From: Rubricoccus sp963708165 | GTDB lineage: Bacteria; Bacteroidota; Rhodothermia; Rhodothermales; Rubricoccaceae | Length of the DNA: 64,000 nucleotides | NCBI GenBank assembly: GCA_963708165.1 | Contig: OY970187.1 | Span: 3,596,001-3,660,000 of the forward strand | Direction of reading: 5' to 3' | Part shown: positions 32,652 through 41,282 of the stretch, in pieces | Position numbering within the stretch: position 1 is the stretch's first letter | How the letters are laid out: each line of letters begins with the position of its first letter | Position numbers and translations under genes: made by a program | The notes under the pieces: generated by a model | What the model was told of the DNA's origin: nothing | The model's input: the letters and a program-made list of their open reading frames with translations, nothing else | Database searches by the model: none

Positions 32652-35159
32652 CTACCGCGAGAGCAGGTAGCTCAGCTTGACCAGCACCACATCGTCCGCG
32701 AAGCGGCCGAAGAGGTCGCCGACCTGCCTCAGCGCGTCGCGCTCGAACGGCGACGGCTCGGCGCCAGAGGCGCGCACCTCCTCGAAGATGTCGTCGTCCA
32801 TGCCGCGCTGCCAGACGACGAACAGCGACGAGCCCGGCCGGTACTCCCAGCGGAAGACGGCGTTGGCGTTGAACGAGGCGAACGAGAAGTCGCGGCGCTT
32901 GGGGTAGGCGTCGAAGGCGCGGAGGTCGCCAGGCGCCGCCAGAAGCTGGTAGTCGCGGTAGCGGCCTCTGGCGGCGAAGAGCTGGCTGTAAAGCTGCAGC
33001 GAGATCGTGGGCTGGAAGATGACCGTCGTGCGCAGCGTGAGGTCGGCTGAGCGGTAGTCGCGGTTGCCGAAGAGCGGGAGGTAGTAGCCCACGCCGCCCG
33101 GAAAGCCCGCGGGCGCGGTCGCCTCTGGCGCGAAGCCGTCGAAGAACGAGCCACCTGAACCGGGCGCGAAGCCGGTGTCGAACACGCCAGAGGCGGTGAG
33201 GTCGCCAGGGGCGGTAGCCTGGGTGCCCAGGAGAACGCGGCCGTCGGGCGTGAGGACGAAGCCTTCGTTGGCGGCCCAGGCGCGCTGGCCGTGCGCGGTC
33301 TCGACCTCGCCCGAGAGCCTGAGCTGCACGCGGTCGCTGGCCGTCCAGTCGATGTCGACTTCGGGACCGATGCCGAAGCCGCCCTCTGCGTCTGCGCGGC
33401 CTCCGAGTCCGAACTCGGCCACGAACGTGCGCCGCGTGTCGGTCGAGATGGAGGCGCGGGCGCTCAGGCTCGCGAGGTTGTCGATGGACCCCAGGCCTCG
33501 CGTCTCGCGGATGTCCTGACCGCCCAGCCCGTCGAGTTCGAGCCCGAAGCGGACATCTTGAAAGCCGCGGAGCTCGCCGCTGGCGCTCAGGCCCACGTCG
33601 GCACCGCGAAAGACGCCATCGGAGTAGGCCCACGCGGCGGATGAGAACAGAAAGGAGTTGAGGCGCTGGAACGGACCGAACGGGTCGCCCTGGTTCCAGA
33701 GGTGGATGAGAGCGCCGTTGACGGCTACGCGGTCGGTCTCGCGAAAGCGGCCCACGTCGTTGAGCTGGAAGCCAGGCGAAAAGATGCGCAGCCCGGAGCC
33801 GAAGCGCCGAAAGCCTTTCACCTGATCGAAACCGGCATAGAGCGCGAAACCATCTCCGCCAGAGGCCGCCTCTGGCGACGCGTCGCGGAGGGAGCCTGCG
33901 AGAACGCCCTCGGCCTGATAGGCATCGTCCGCGCCCACCCGGTACTGCCAGTCCACGGCGCCGACGAGGCTGCGCGCGCCTTGGCGCCGCGTGGCGTCGA
34001 AGCCTGTGGCCGTCACACCGACGTAGTTCTGCTCGCCCAACTCCTGCCGCAGCCGCGCGACGCCGTAAAACTGGCGCGGGTCGAAGTCGGCGCCAGAAGC
34101 TGCGGCGAGCCCGCCGAAGGACAGGCCTCTGGCGGTGCGCCCGGTCAGCTTGGTGGCCGCGATGAGAGGCGATGCGTCGCTGCCGATGCGTCGCGTGTAG
34201 ACCAGCGCGCCGTCGCGGGAAAAGCCGCTGTCGAAGATCTGCGTGCCTTCGAGAAAAAACGGGCGGCGCTCGGAAAAGAAGGTTTCGAACGTCGAAAGGT
34301 TGAGCTCGGCCGGGTCGGCGTCGACCTGCCCGAAGTCCGGGTTGATCGTGGCGTCGAGGATGACGCTGGGCGTGAGGCCGATCTTGAGGTCGGCTCCGGC
34401 GTCGAAGCCGCCGTCATAGGCCGGGTTTCCCAGGCGCGCCACGTCTTCGCCTCTGGCGCCAGAGGCCAGCGTGTACGGCACGGCCTGCACGAGCCGCCGC
34501 GGACGCACGCCCGCGATGCCATCGAGCTGGCCGAAAAACTGCACGATGCCCGAGTCGGCCTGTTCGCGGCTGAACGGGGACCAGTAGGACTCTTCGCCCA
34601 GGCGCGGGATGGTGCGCGTAAAGTTGATGCCCCACGAGTGCTCAGTGCCCGAAAACCGGAGTTGGGAGTACGGGATGCGGATCTCGGCCGTCCACCCTGT
34701 GGGCGTCACGCGCACGCCAGAGGCCCACACGGCGTCCCACGAGTCGTCCTCGCGCTGGCCCTCCAGAATCGCGTCGATCTGCACGCCCGCGGCCGTGACG
34801 CCGAAGACGCGCGCGGTGCGCCTGTCGTTGTAGCTGTCGATGGCGACGGTGAACGCGTCGGCGTTGCCTCGGTCGTCGCGGCGGCTGAGCGTCTGGCGAA
34901 TGCGCTCGGGCTGGGTGTCCAGCATCTCGGCGCCGATGTAGAGCGCGTCGGCGGCGTACAGCACGCGAACGCGCGTGGCCTGCGAGGCCGGCGCACCCTC
35001 GCTCGGCTCGAACTGCACGAAGTCCGTCGCGGGCACGGCTACGTTCCACGCGGCTTCGTTCAGCACGCCATCGACGCTCATTTCGGCCGCGGGCGCAGCG
35101 GTCACGCGCGGCACGTCGGTAGGGGGCACGAGCAGAAGGAGTGCGAGCAGGGCGAACAT
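32652..35159 (-). CDS. DUF5916 domain outer-membrane protein with CBM9-like N-terminus
   Basis: 835 residues from MFALLALLLLVPP. An N-terminal carbohydrate-binding-type module (SVDGVLNEAAWNVAVPATDFVQFEPSEGAPASQATRVRVLYAADALYIGAEMLD, GWTAEIRIPYSQLRF) is followed by the DUF5916 domain with many alternating strands ending YLLSR, as in beta-barrel outer-membrane proteins. Frequent in Bacteroidetes and Rhodothermota; role unknown, possibly glycan or peptide handling. The in-frame extension upstream of 35159 is only translated repeat array, so it is excluded. The stop is TAG followed by AGCCTCTGGCG. Confidence 0.88.
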   Translation of the reverse strand: MFALLALLLLVPPTDVPRVTAAPAAEMSVDGVLNEAAWNVAVPATDFVQFEPSEGAPASQATRVRVLYAADALYIGAEMLDTQPERIRQTLSRRDDRGNADAFTVAIDSYNDRRTARVFGVTAAGVQIDAILEGQREDDSWDAVWASGVRVTPTGWTAEIRIPYSQLRFSGTEHSWGINFTRTIPRLGEESYWSPFSREQADSGIVQFFGQLDGIAGVRPRRLVQAVPYTLASGARGEDVARLGNPAYDGGFDAGADLKIGLTPSVILDATINPDFGQVDADPAELNLSTFETFFSERRPFFLEGTQIFDSGFSRDGALVYTRRIGSDASPLIAATKLTGRTARGLSFGGLAAASGADFDPRQFYGVARLRQELGEQNYVGVTATGFDATRRQGARSLVGAVDWQYRVGADDAYQAEGVLAGSLRDASPEAASGGDGFALYAGFDQVKGFRRFGSGLRIFSPGFQLNDVGRFRETDRVAVNGALIHLWNQGDPFGPFQRLNSFLFSSAAWAYSDGVFRGADVGLSASGELRGFQDVRFGLELDGLGGQDIRETRGLGSIDNLASLSARASISTDTRRTFVAEFGLGGRADAEGGFGIGPEVDIDWTASDRVQLRLSGEVETAHGQRAWAANEGFVLTPDGRVLLGTQATAPGDLTASGVFDTGFAPGSGGSFFDGFAPEATAPAGFPGGVGYYLPLFGNRDYRSADLTLRTTVIFQPTISLQLYSQLFAARGRYRDYQLLAAPGDLRAFDAYPKRRDFSFASFNANAVFRWEYRPGSSLFVVWQRGMDDDIFEEVRASGAEPSPFERDALRQVGDLFGRFADDVVLVKLSYLLSR

Positions 35160-35193
35160 CGCGGCGGTGGGAGAGCGCTTCGGAAACCGGCGA

Positions 35194-35201
35194 CGCAAGT
35201 A
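35194..35201 (-). promoter_or_regulatory. -7 element for the DUF5916 gene
   Basis: TACTTGCG on the minus strand, 34 bp before the ATG at 35159. It lies between that start and the 16-bp repeat array. Confidence 0.4.
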
Positions 35202-35269
35202 ACCTCTGCCTCTGGCGTGTCGCCCGCAAGAACCGGTGCAAACGCGAGAGGCCTCTGGCGACACGTGAT

Positions 35270-35410
35270 CGCCAGAGGCGCACCCCGCCAGAGGCGCACC
35301 CCGCCAGAGGCGCACCCCGCCAGAGGCGCACCCCGCCAGAGGCGCACCCCGCCAGAGGCGCACCCCGCCAGAGGCGCACCCCGCCAGAGGCGCAGGCGCC
35401 CGCCAGAGGC
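35270..35410. repeat. 16-bp tandem array, 8 units plus one offset unit
   Basis: CGCCAGAGGCGCACCC repeats with exact 16-bp spacing at 35270, 35286, 35302, 35318, 35334, 35350, 35366 and 35382, then once more at 35401. It sits between the divergent DUF5916 and YigZ genes and is the longest array in the window. Confidence 0.97.
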
Positions 35411-35433
35411 GCGGCGCGTGGCGACCTTGCGCC

Positions 35434-36054
35434 ATGCCCGACACCTACCGCACCCTCCGCGCCGCTGCCGAAGCCGAGCCGCCCAAGTCGAAGGGCTCAC
35501 GGTTTATCGGACACGCCGCGCCAGCGGCTACGGAAGAGGAGGCGCTCGCCGTCGTGGAGGCGATGCGCACGCGCGAGCACGCCGCACGGCACTGGTGCTG
35601 GGCGTACCGGCTGGGCGCCTCTGGCGAGACGTGGCGCGCCAACGACGACGGCGAGCCCAACGGGACGGGCGGGCGCCCGATCCTGCAAGAGATCGAAGGG
35701 CGCGACCTGACCAACGTCGCCGTCGTGGTCACACGCTATTACGGCGGGACGAAGCTGGGCGCCGGAGGCCTGGCGCGCGCCTACGGCGAGGGCGCCGCGT
35801 GGGCACTCGACGCCGCGCGAGACGAACGCCTCATCCGCACCGTCACCGTCCGCCAGAGGCTCACGCTGCACTACGGCTTCGACGACACCTCGGCGGCGAT
35901 GCGCACGGTTCAGGCCTTCGACGCCAAGATCGCAGACCAGCGGTATTCCGCCACCGGCGCTGCACTGGCGCTCGCCGTGCGCGCGTCCGAAGTGGAGCCT
36001 CTGGCGGCGCAGTTTATCGAGGCGACCTCAGGGCGGGGGCGTGTGGAGCGGTAG
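35434..36054 (+). CDS. yigZ: YigZ/IMPACT family protein
   Basis: 206 residues. The N-terminal IMPACT domain has KSKGSRFIGHAAPA, HWCWAYRLG, DDGEPNGTGGRPIL and VVVTRYYGGTKLGAGGLARAYGEGA; the C-terminal DUF1949-like half follows (LHYGFDDTSAAMRTVQAFDAKI). Full length. The family is linked to translation or nucleic-acid binding without a settled reaction. The N-terminus begins 23 bp after the tandem array. The stop is TAG fused to a full palindrome. Confidence 0.93.
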   Translation: MPDTYRTLRAAAEAEPPKSKGSRFIGHAAPAATEEEALAVVEAMRTREHAARHWCWAYRLGASGETWRANDDGEPNGTGGRPILQEIEGRDLTNVAVVVTRYYGGTKLGAGGLARAYGEGAAWALDAARDERLIRTVTVRQRLTLHYGFDDTSAAMRTVQAFDAKIADQRYSATGAALALAVRASEVEPLAAQFIEATSGRGRVER

Positions 36055-36084
36055 CCTCTGGCGCCAGAGGCCCGCCCCTCCCCG

Positions 36085-36092
36085 TAGCTTGC
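36085..36092 (+). promoter_or_regulatory. -7 element for holB
   Basis: TAGCTTGC, 42 bp before the ATG at 36135, flanked on both sides by repeat half-sites. Confidence 0.4.
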
Positions 36093-36134
36093 GCCAGAGG
36101 CCGCACTCGGCAGCCTCTGGCGCGACCACAGCCC

Positions 36135-37332
36135 ATGCCCTGGAGCCAGATTCTCGACCAGCCCCGCGCCACCGATGCGCTGAGCCGCGCGCTCGCCAGC
36201 GGCCGCATCCCGCACGCCGTGATCTTCCACGGCCCCGGCGGAACGGGCAAACTGGCAACGGCGCTCGCGTTTGCCCAGGCGCTCCAGTGCGAGCGCCGCG
36301 GCACGCCCGGCGGCCCCGAGGGCGACGCCTGCGGCACGTGCCTGCCCTGCACCAAAGTCGCGCGGATGCTGCACCCGGACGTGCGGCTGTACCTCCCGTT
36401 TCCGCGCACCAGCAAAGCGCCCAAGGACGACCGCCCGAGCGACTACGCCGAGCGCGTGCGCTTGGTCGGCACGGACCCGCACGGTGCCTACGACTACCGC
36501 AGCCGCGCCAAGCTGGACGGCGACGCGCCCAGCAACAAGCAGGTGCAGCACCGCCGCGTGCCCTATCGAGCAGGTGTTCCGGCCCGACATGACCAAGCAC
36601 CCCGTCGAGGGCCGCCACGTCGTCGGCCTCCTCGCCGACGCCGATCACCTGCGCCAAGAGGCTGCCAACTCCATTCTAAAACTGCTGGAGGAGCCCGCGC
36701 CGCGCGTCGTCCTCGTGCTTCTGGCGGAGCGGCTCGACACGGTCCTGCCCACTATCGTCTCGCGCTGCCAGCGCGTGCGCTTCGATCCTCTGGCGCCAGA
36801 GGCCATCGAGCATGCGCTGCAGGCGCGCCAGGGCGTAAGCGCCCAGGCCTCTGGCGTGGCGGCGCGCATGGCGAACGGCTCCTACACGCGAGCGCGGCAG
36901 CTCGTCGGCAGCGAGGAACTGGGCGAGCTACGCGGGCTCGCCGTGGACTTTGTGCGGCAGGCCTACCTGGGACGCGCGGGAGGCTTGCTGCCCATCGTGA
37001 CCAAGGTCTCCGGCCTGGGGCGCGAGGGCGCCAAAGCGTGGCTGGGATTGGTGCACAGTTGGATCCGCGACTTGGTGCTCGCCCGCGCCTCTGGCGACGC
37101 GGCGCCGCTCGTCAACGTAGACCAGAGCGAGGCGATCAAGAAGTTCGTGGCCCACGTGCCCGACGCCGATCTGGACGCGATGGCCTCGCAGGTGGAAGAC
37201 GCCGTCGGGCTCGTGACCGGCAACGCGCCTCTGGCGCTCGTCGCCATCACTCTGGCCTACGCCCTGCGCGACGCCATGCACGGGCGCAGCCGCCCGCGCT
37301 TGGTGATGCCGCTCGACGGAGTCCAGAGGTAG
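36135..37332 (+). CDS. holB: DNA polymerase III delta' subunit (HolB), with +1 frameshift
   Basis: The first frame encodes MPWSQILDQPRATDALSRAL, the P-loop FHGPGGTGKLATALAFAQAL and zinc cysteines (CGTCLPC). Near 36561 the reading must move +1 to continue as PIEQVFRPDMTKHPVEGRHVV, LADADHLRQEAANSILKLLEEP, VLVLLAERLDTVLPTIVSRCQRVRF and a C-terminal collar domain ending in PLDGVQR. Both parts are classic clamp-loader delta' sequence, about 398 residues together. Because the gene is essential, an extra C in the run GTGCCCTAT (base-call error) is more likely than a true mutation. Repeat-encoded PLAPEA and QASGVAAR occur in the second half. Confidence 0.85.
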
Positions 37333-37386
37333 GGACAGATCCACCGCGAATATGCCTAGGTGTGCGCACTCGCTGCGCCCGTTATT

Positions 37387-37394
37387 TACATTCG
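37387..37394 (+). promoter_or_regulatory. -7 element for the DUF3857 gene pair
   Basis: TACATTCG, 46 bp before the ATG at 37441, in an AT-richer patch (GTTATTTACATTCG) unusual for this window. Confidence 0.5.
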
Positions 37395-37440
37395 CGTGTC
37401 CCCTTCCCCGGCAGGCATCCAGATAGGTCCTGCTCCGTGC

Positions 37441-39255
37441 ATGATTCTGTCTTCTCTCGCGCGAGCACTCTGTCTCGCCGCTACTCTCGTCGCCATAGCC
37501 GTGCCTCTGGCGGCTCAAGACGTCTCCTACACCGAGCGCCATACGTTCGTCTTTGGCGAGCGGGCGGAAGACGTATCGGAACGTGCCGAGGTCGAGGTGC
37601 GCTACCTCTCGCCGCGCTCGACCTCGTGGCGCGAGTTCGGCGCCTTTGAGCAGTACTTCGGGCCCATCCAGAACCTCCGCGCCGAGCTCAACGGCAAGCG
37701 CCTCGGGCGCGACGCGATCCAGAAGATCCGCCCGCAGAGCGCCGATGTCTTTCTCTCCAGCGGCACCTACCACCAGATCCTGCTCCCCGAGGCCGCTCGC
37801 CCTGGCGACGTGATGCGCTACTCCTACGAGCGCGACTACCTCTCGGCCGCGTACGTGCCCATCCTGCGCGTGCCCAGCATCGACCGACTCGCGGAGTACA
37901 CCATCGACGTGGAGCACCCGGAAAGCGTGCAGGTGTCGTTCCGCATCCAGGCGCCGCGCGGCGAGGTCACGCACGAGATCACGACCGCTCCCGGGAGGAC
38001 GCGCCTGGTCTTCCGCGACCTGGAGCCTCTGGCGGATCTGCCGCTGTTCGCGCACAACGGCGTGCACGCCTTTGTGATGATCGACGCGCGCAAAGGGCCT
38101 CTGGCGCTCACGCCGACCGCGCCCGACGAGTTTGCGGCGTGGTACGGCACGCTCACCAAGCGGCCCGTCGCGCCCACCATTCTGCCCGTCGCCAGAGGCA
38201 TGGAAAGCGAGAGCGACAGCGCGACCGTGGCGTCGTTCCACGACTACGTGCGCACGTCCATCCGCTACATCGCCGACGAGCGTGACGCGGGAGCCTTCGT
38301 GCCGCGCGCGCCCGATATGGTGATGGCGAACTCCTACGGCGACTGCAAGGACCGCGCGTTTCTCATCTCCGCGCTCGCCCAGTCGCTCGGCCTGCAGGTC
38401 GACCCGGTCCTCATCTCGACCGAGCCCGAGCCTGAGTTCGAGGACGTGCACCTCACGCTGTACAACCACGTCATCTGCTCCTTCGAGCACGACGACGGCA
38501 CGCGCACCTACTTCGACCCCACCAACCCGTACCTCTCCTTTGGAGACCTGCCCGAGAGCGATATCGACGGCCTCGCGCTCCGCATGGGCCCTGACGGCGC
38601 CGAGCGCCTCTTCGTCGCCAGCCCCAGCGCGGACCCCACGCTCGACCTCCGTTTGCAACTCGACCTGGACGCACCCGCTTCCTCTGGCGCCACGCTGACC
38701 GTGCGCGGCACGCTGCTCGAAATGGTGCGCGCCGTCGAAGCCCGCGCAACCGAGAGCGACGCGCGCAACGCGCTCTCGGCCGTCGCGGGCGATCTGCTCA
38801 ACAAGATCCGCCTGAGCGAGCTGGAGTTCGTTTCCGAGTCGGCTCGTTCCCGCGAGTACCGCTCGCGCGCCGACCTCTCGCAGTTCGTCATCGCGTCGCC
38901 CACCAAGCGCTACCTGCCGCTCACGCCGTTCCGCACCATCGACGCCTCGGTTTCGGAGCGGCGCGACGACGCGCTCCAGATCCGCACGAGCGAGCGTCCC
39001 AACGTGCGCCTCCAACTCGACATCGCGGGAAGCCTCTGGCGGCCCGACAGCATCGACACCGCCTTTGGCGACGCCAGAGGCCCCGTGTGGTTCGAGGCGC
39101 GCGCCGAGCCTCTGGCGGAGGGCTCGCGCGTGGAATACACCTTCGGGCAGCGCACCAAGCGCTTTGGCGGAGACGACCGCGACGCCTACCTCGCCCTCGC
39201 CGACGCCTACCTGGGCGCCAAGCGGGACGTTATCACCTTCCGGTCTACCCAATGA
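37441..39255 (+). CDS. DUF3857 transglutaminase-like exported protein, catalytic triad intact
   Basis: 604 residues. Signal peptide ending AVPLAAQ (PLA from the repeat). N-terminal DUF3857 beta domain (RYLSPRSTSWREFGAF, YEYT-like VMRYSYERDYLSAAYVPILRVPSIDRLAEYTIDVEHP), then a transglutaminase core with Cys302 in SYGDCKDRAFLISALAQSLG, His in LYNHVICSFEHDDG and Asp in TYFDPTNPYLSFGDLP. A C-terminal beta domain follows. These periplasmic proteins are widespread in Bacteroidetes; the true reaction is unproven. Its TGA overlaps the ATG of a paralogue, so the two are translated together. Confidence 0.92.
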   Translation: MILSSLARALCLAATLVAIAVPLAAQDVSYTERHTFVFGERAEDVSERAEVEVRYLSPRSTSWREFGAFEQYFGPIQNLRAELNGKRLGRDAIQKIRPQSADVFLSSGTYHQILLPEAARPGDVMRYSYERDYLSAAYVPILRVPSIDRLAEYTIDVEHPESVQVSFRIQAPRGEVTHEITTAPGRTRLVFRDLEPLADLPLFAHNGVHAFVMIDARKGPLALTPTAPDEFAAWYGTLTKRPVAPTILPVARGMESESDSATVASFHDYVRTSIRYIADERDAGAFVPRAPDMVMANSYGDCKDRAFLISALAQSLGLQVDPVLISTEPEPEFEDVHLTLYNHVICSFEHDDGTRTYFDPTNPYLSFGDLPESDIDGLALRMGPDGAERLFVASPSADPTLDLRLQLDLDAPASSGATLTVRGTLLEMVRAVEARATESDARNALSAVAGDLLNKIRLSELEFVSESARSREYRSRADLSQFVIASPTKRYLPLTPFRTIDASVSERRDDALQIRTSERPNVRLQLDIAGSLWRPDSIDTAFGDARGPVWFEARAEPLAEGSRVEYTFGQRTKRFGGDDRDAYLALADAYLGAKRDVITFRSTQ

Positions 39256-41255
39256 TCCGCCGACTTCTCGCTCTCGCCTGTGTGCTCAGCCTCGCCGGCT
39301 GCACCGGCGTCGACTACCTCTCCGGCTTCCGCACCGATCTCACGCAGCGGTCGCTGAGCGAACTCCCAGCTATCGCGCCGTTCAGTCTGGACGATCTCGC
39401 GGAGCGCTTTCCAGACGAGCCCGCCTACTTCTTCGACTACGATCAAACGGCCGAGCACGTCTTCCTCGTCTCCGAGCGGGGACGCGGTATCGAGCGGTGG
39501 ATCTACGTCGAGGATATCCGGCGGCAGTACGTGATTCTGGACGCCGACGAAGAGGTGTTTACCACGTTCAGCGTCGGCCTGGCGGCTCGAGAGAAGCTGG
39601 ACGGCATCATGCTGCGGTCCACGTCGCCCTCGGGCGACGTCAAGACGTACTCCGAAACCGACCTCGTGCGCGAGGTCGACAAAGACCGCGTGACCTACAA
39701 GTTTGCCTACCCGGCCGTCGAGCGCGGAACCGTGATCGAGGAGGCCTACCGCACCAGCCGCGAGTCCACGAGCGACTACCAACCTCCACTTTACATCGAC
39801 GCGTCGCTGCAACTCGATGTGCCGGTTCAGAACTTCGCGTTCCGGTACGTCTATCCCACCTACTGGTCGCTTAAGATCAAGGAGATCGCCCCGCGCAAGG
39901 TGCCATCGTTCGAGATCGACCGCGCGAGCTATCCGGAGCGCAGCGTCGTCACGTTTAAGGGGCGCGACCTGCAGGGCTTTCCCGACGAGCCGTACTCGCC
40001 CTATTTCAAGGAGGTGGCGCCGTACCTGGAGATGCAGGTCAGCAAAATCGCCAACCCGTACTTTCCCAACGAGGAGCCGTGGTACGCGCTTCCGACGTCG
40101 TGGAAGGACCTGACCAAAGAGTTCGGGGACTACGCCTTCGACCGTGGCCGCCGCTTTCGCGAGGTTGAAGAGCAAGCGCAGGCTCTCGCCAGAGGCCTCG
40201 ACTCGGACTCGGCCAAGGTGGCCGCCATCGTGGGCTGGATTCAGACCAACATCGATGGTGAGGGCGACGCAGACGATCTCGCGAGCGTCATGCGCCAGAG
40301 GAAGGGCAACCTGTACCTGCAAACGTCTCTCGCCCAGGCGATGCTTACCGAGGTCGGTCTCAACGCCGACTTTCTGCTCATCCACCCGACCAGCCAGGGC
40401 TACTTCGACCGTGGCTTTATCTCCAGCACGCAGTTCACCACGCCTGCCGTCCGCGTGATCGGAACGGACCGTCAGTACGTCGTCTTTCCCTACATCAAAG
40501 GGCTGCCCACGACGTACATCCCGGAGTCGTTTCAGGGCGCCGAGGCGCTTATCATCCGCCCCGAGGGCGGGACGGAGTTCGTCACGCTCCCCACGCAAGA
40601 CGCCGACGCGTACGCCGTGGACGAGGACTACACGGTCGCCATCGACGAGGACGGCGTGATTCGGGTCGAGGAGACCAAAACGCTCCGCGGGATCGCAGCC
40701 TTTGCCCAGCGCGAGGCGTTCGAGGACCTGACCGAAGACGAAAAGGAAGAAAACGTCCGCGAGCTGCTGACCTACAGCGAAGGCGAGATCGAGGACTTCG
40801 AGTACGAGATCGAAGGCCTGGGCGACTACGGACAGCCTCTGGCGCTACGGCTGCGCTACACAATCCCGGACCTGGTGACGATCACGCCAGAGGAGGTCAT
40901 TTTCCGCACCGGCGGTCTGCTCTCGCCCGCGTCGCTGAGCGCGTTCGAGACCAACGTCAACGAGCGCCAGTTGCCCATCCGGATCTACTACGACCGCGTG
41001 ACCAACAAGCGCATTCGCATCACCTACCCAGACTCGTGGACGCTCGCGACGGAGCTAGAAGACACAGCCGAGCAGACGCGCTTTGGCTCGGTCCGTGGCA
41101 TCTATCTCATCGGCGACGGCGAGATCACGGCCGACCAACAGATCCTGCTCAAAGAAAGCCAGGCCTCGCCGACCTCCTACGGCGCGCTGCTCCAGCTCAC
41201 CGGCAGCCAGTCCCGGCTCTACGTGCCGACGCTGGTGTTCACGCTCGACCGCTAA
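39252..41255 (+). CDS. DUF3857/DUF3858 lipoprotein, transglutaminase triad lost
   Basis: 667 residues. Lipobox SLAGC. It has the same layout as the gene before it: DUF3857 domain (YKFAYPAVERGTVIEEAYR, VPVQNFAFRYVYPTYWSLKI), transglutaminase-like core (AIVGWIQTNIDGEGDADDLASVMRQRKGNLYLQTSLAQAML) and DUF3858 tail. Where the active enzyme has GDCKD, this one has GNLYL, and the His and Asp positions read TQFTTPAV and FPYIKGLP, so I infer a non-catalytic, binding or scaffold role. Start and stop of the pair overlap by ATGA. Confidence 0.88.
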   Translation: MIRRLLALACVLSLAGCTGVDYLSGFRTDLTQRSLSELPAIAPFSLDDLAERFPDEPAYFFDYDQTAEHVFLVSERGRGIERWIYVEDIRRQYVILDADEEVFTTFSVGLAAREKLDGIMLRSTSPSGDVKTYSETDLVREVDKDRVTYKFAYPAVERGTVIEEAYRTSRESTSDYQPPLYIDASLQLDVPVQNFAFRYVYPTYWSLKIKEIAPRKVPSFEIDRASYPERSVVTFKGRDLQGFPDEPYSPYFKEVAPYLEMQVSKIANPYFPNEEPWYALPTSWKDLTKEFGDYAFDRGRRFREVEEQAQALARGLDSDSAKVAAIVGWIQTNIDGEGDADDLASVMRQRKGNLYLQTSLAQAMLTEVGLNADFLLIHPTSQGYFDRGFISSTQFTTPAVRVIGTDRQYVVFPYIKGLPTTYIPESFQGAEALIIRPEGGTEFVTLPTQDADAYAVDEDYTVAIDEDGVIRVEETKTLRGIAAFAQREAFEDLTEDEKEENVRELLTYSEGEIEDFEYEIEGLGDYGQPLALRLRYTIPDLVTITPEEVIFRTGGLLSPASLSAFETNVNERQLPIRIYYDRVTNKRIRITYPDSWTLATELEDTAEQTRFGSVRGIYLIGDGEITADQQILLKESQASPTSYGALLQLTGSQSRLYVPTLVFTLDR

Positions 41256-41282
41256 CCCGCCGCTGGCGCCAGAGGCCAGAGG

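Noticed and set aside
35270..35410. CRISPR array
   Set aside because: The unit is 16 bp with identical 6-bp spacers, so there are no variable spacers, and no cas gene is nearby.
35160..35444. N-terminal extension of the DUF5916 protein with GCASGGVRLWRGAPLA repeats
   Set aside because: It is only the translated 16-bp tandem array; a normal signal-peptide-like start exists at 35159.
33702..36134. Long plus-strand reading frame leading into holB
   Set aside because: It is antisense to the DUF5916 gene and crosses the tandem array; holB begins at 36135.
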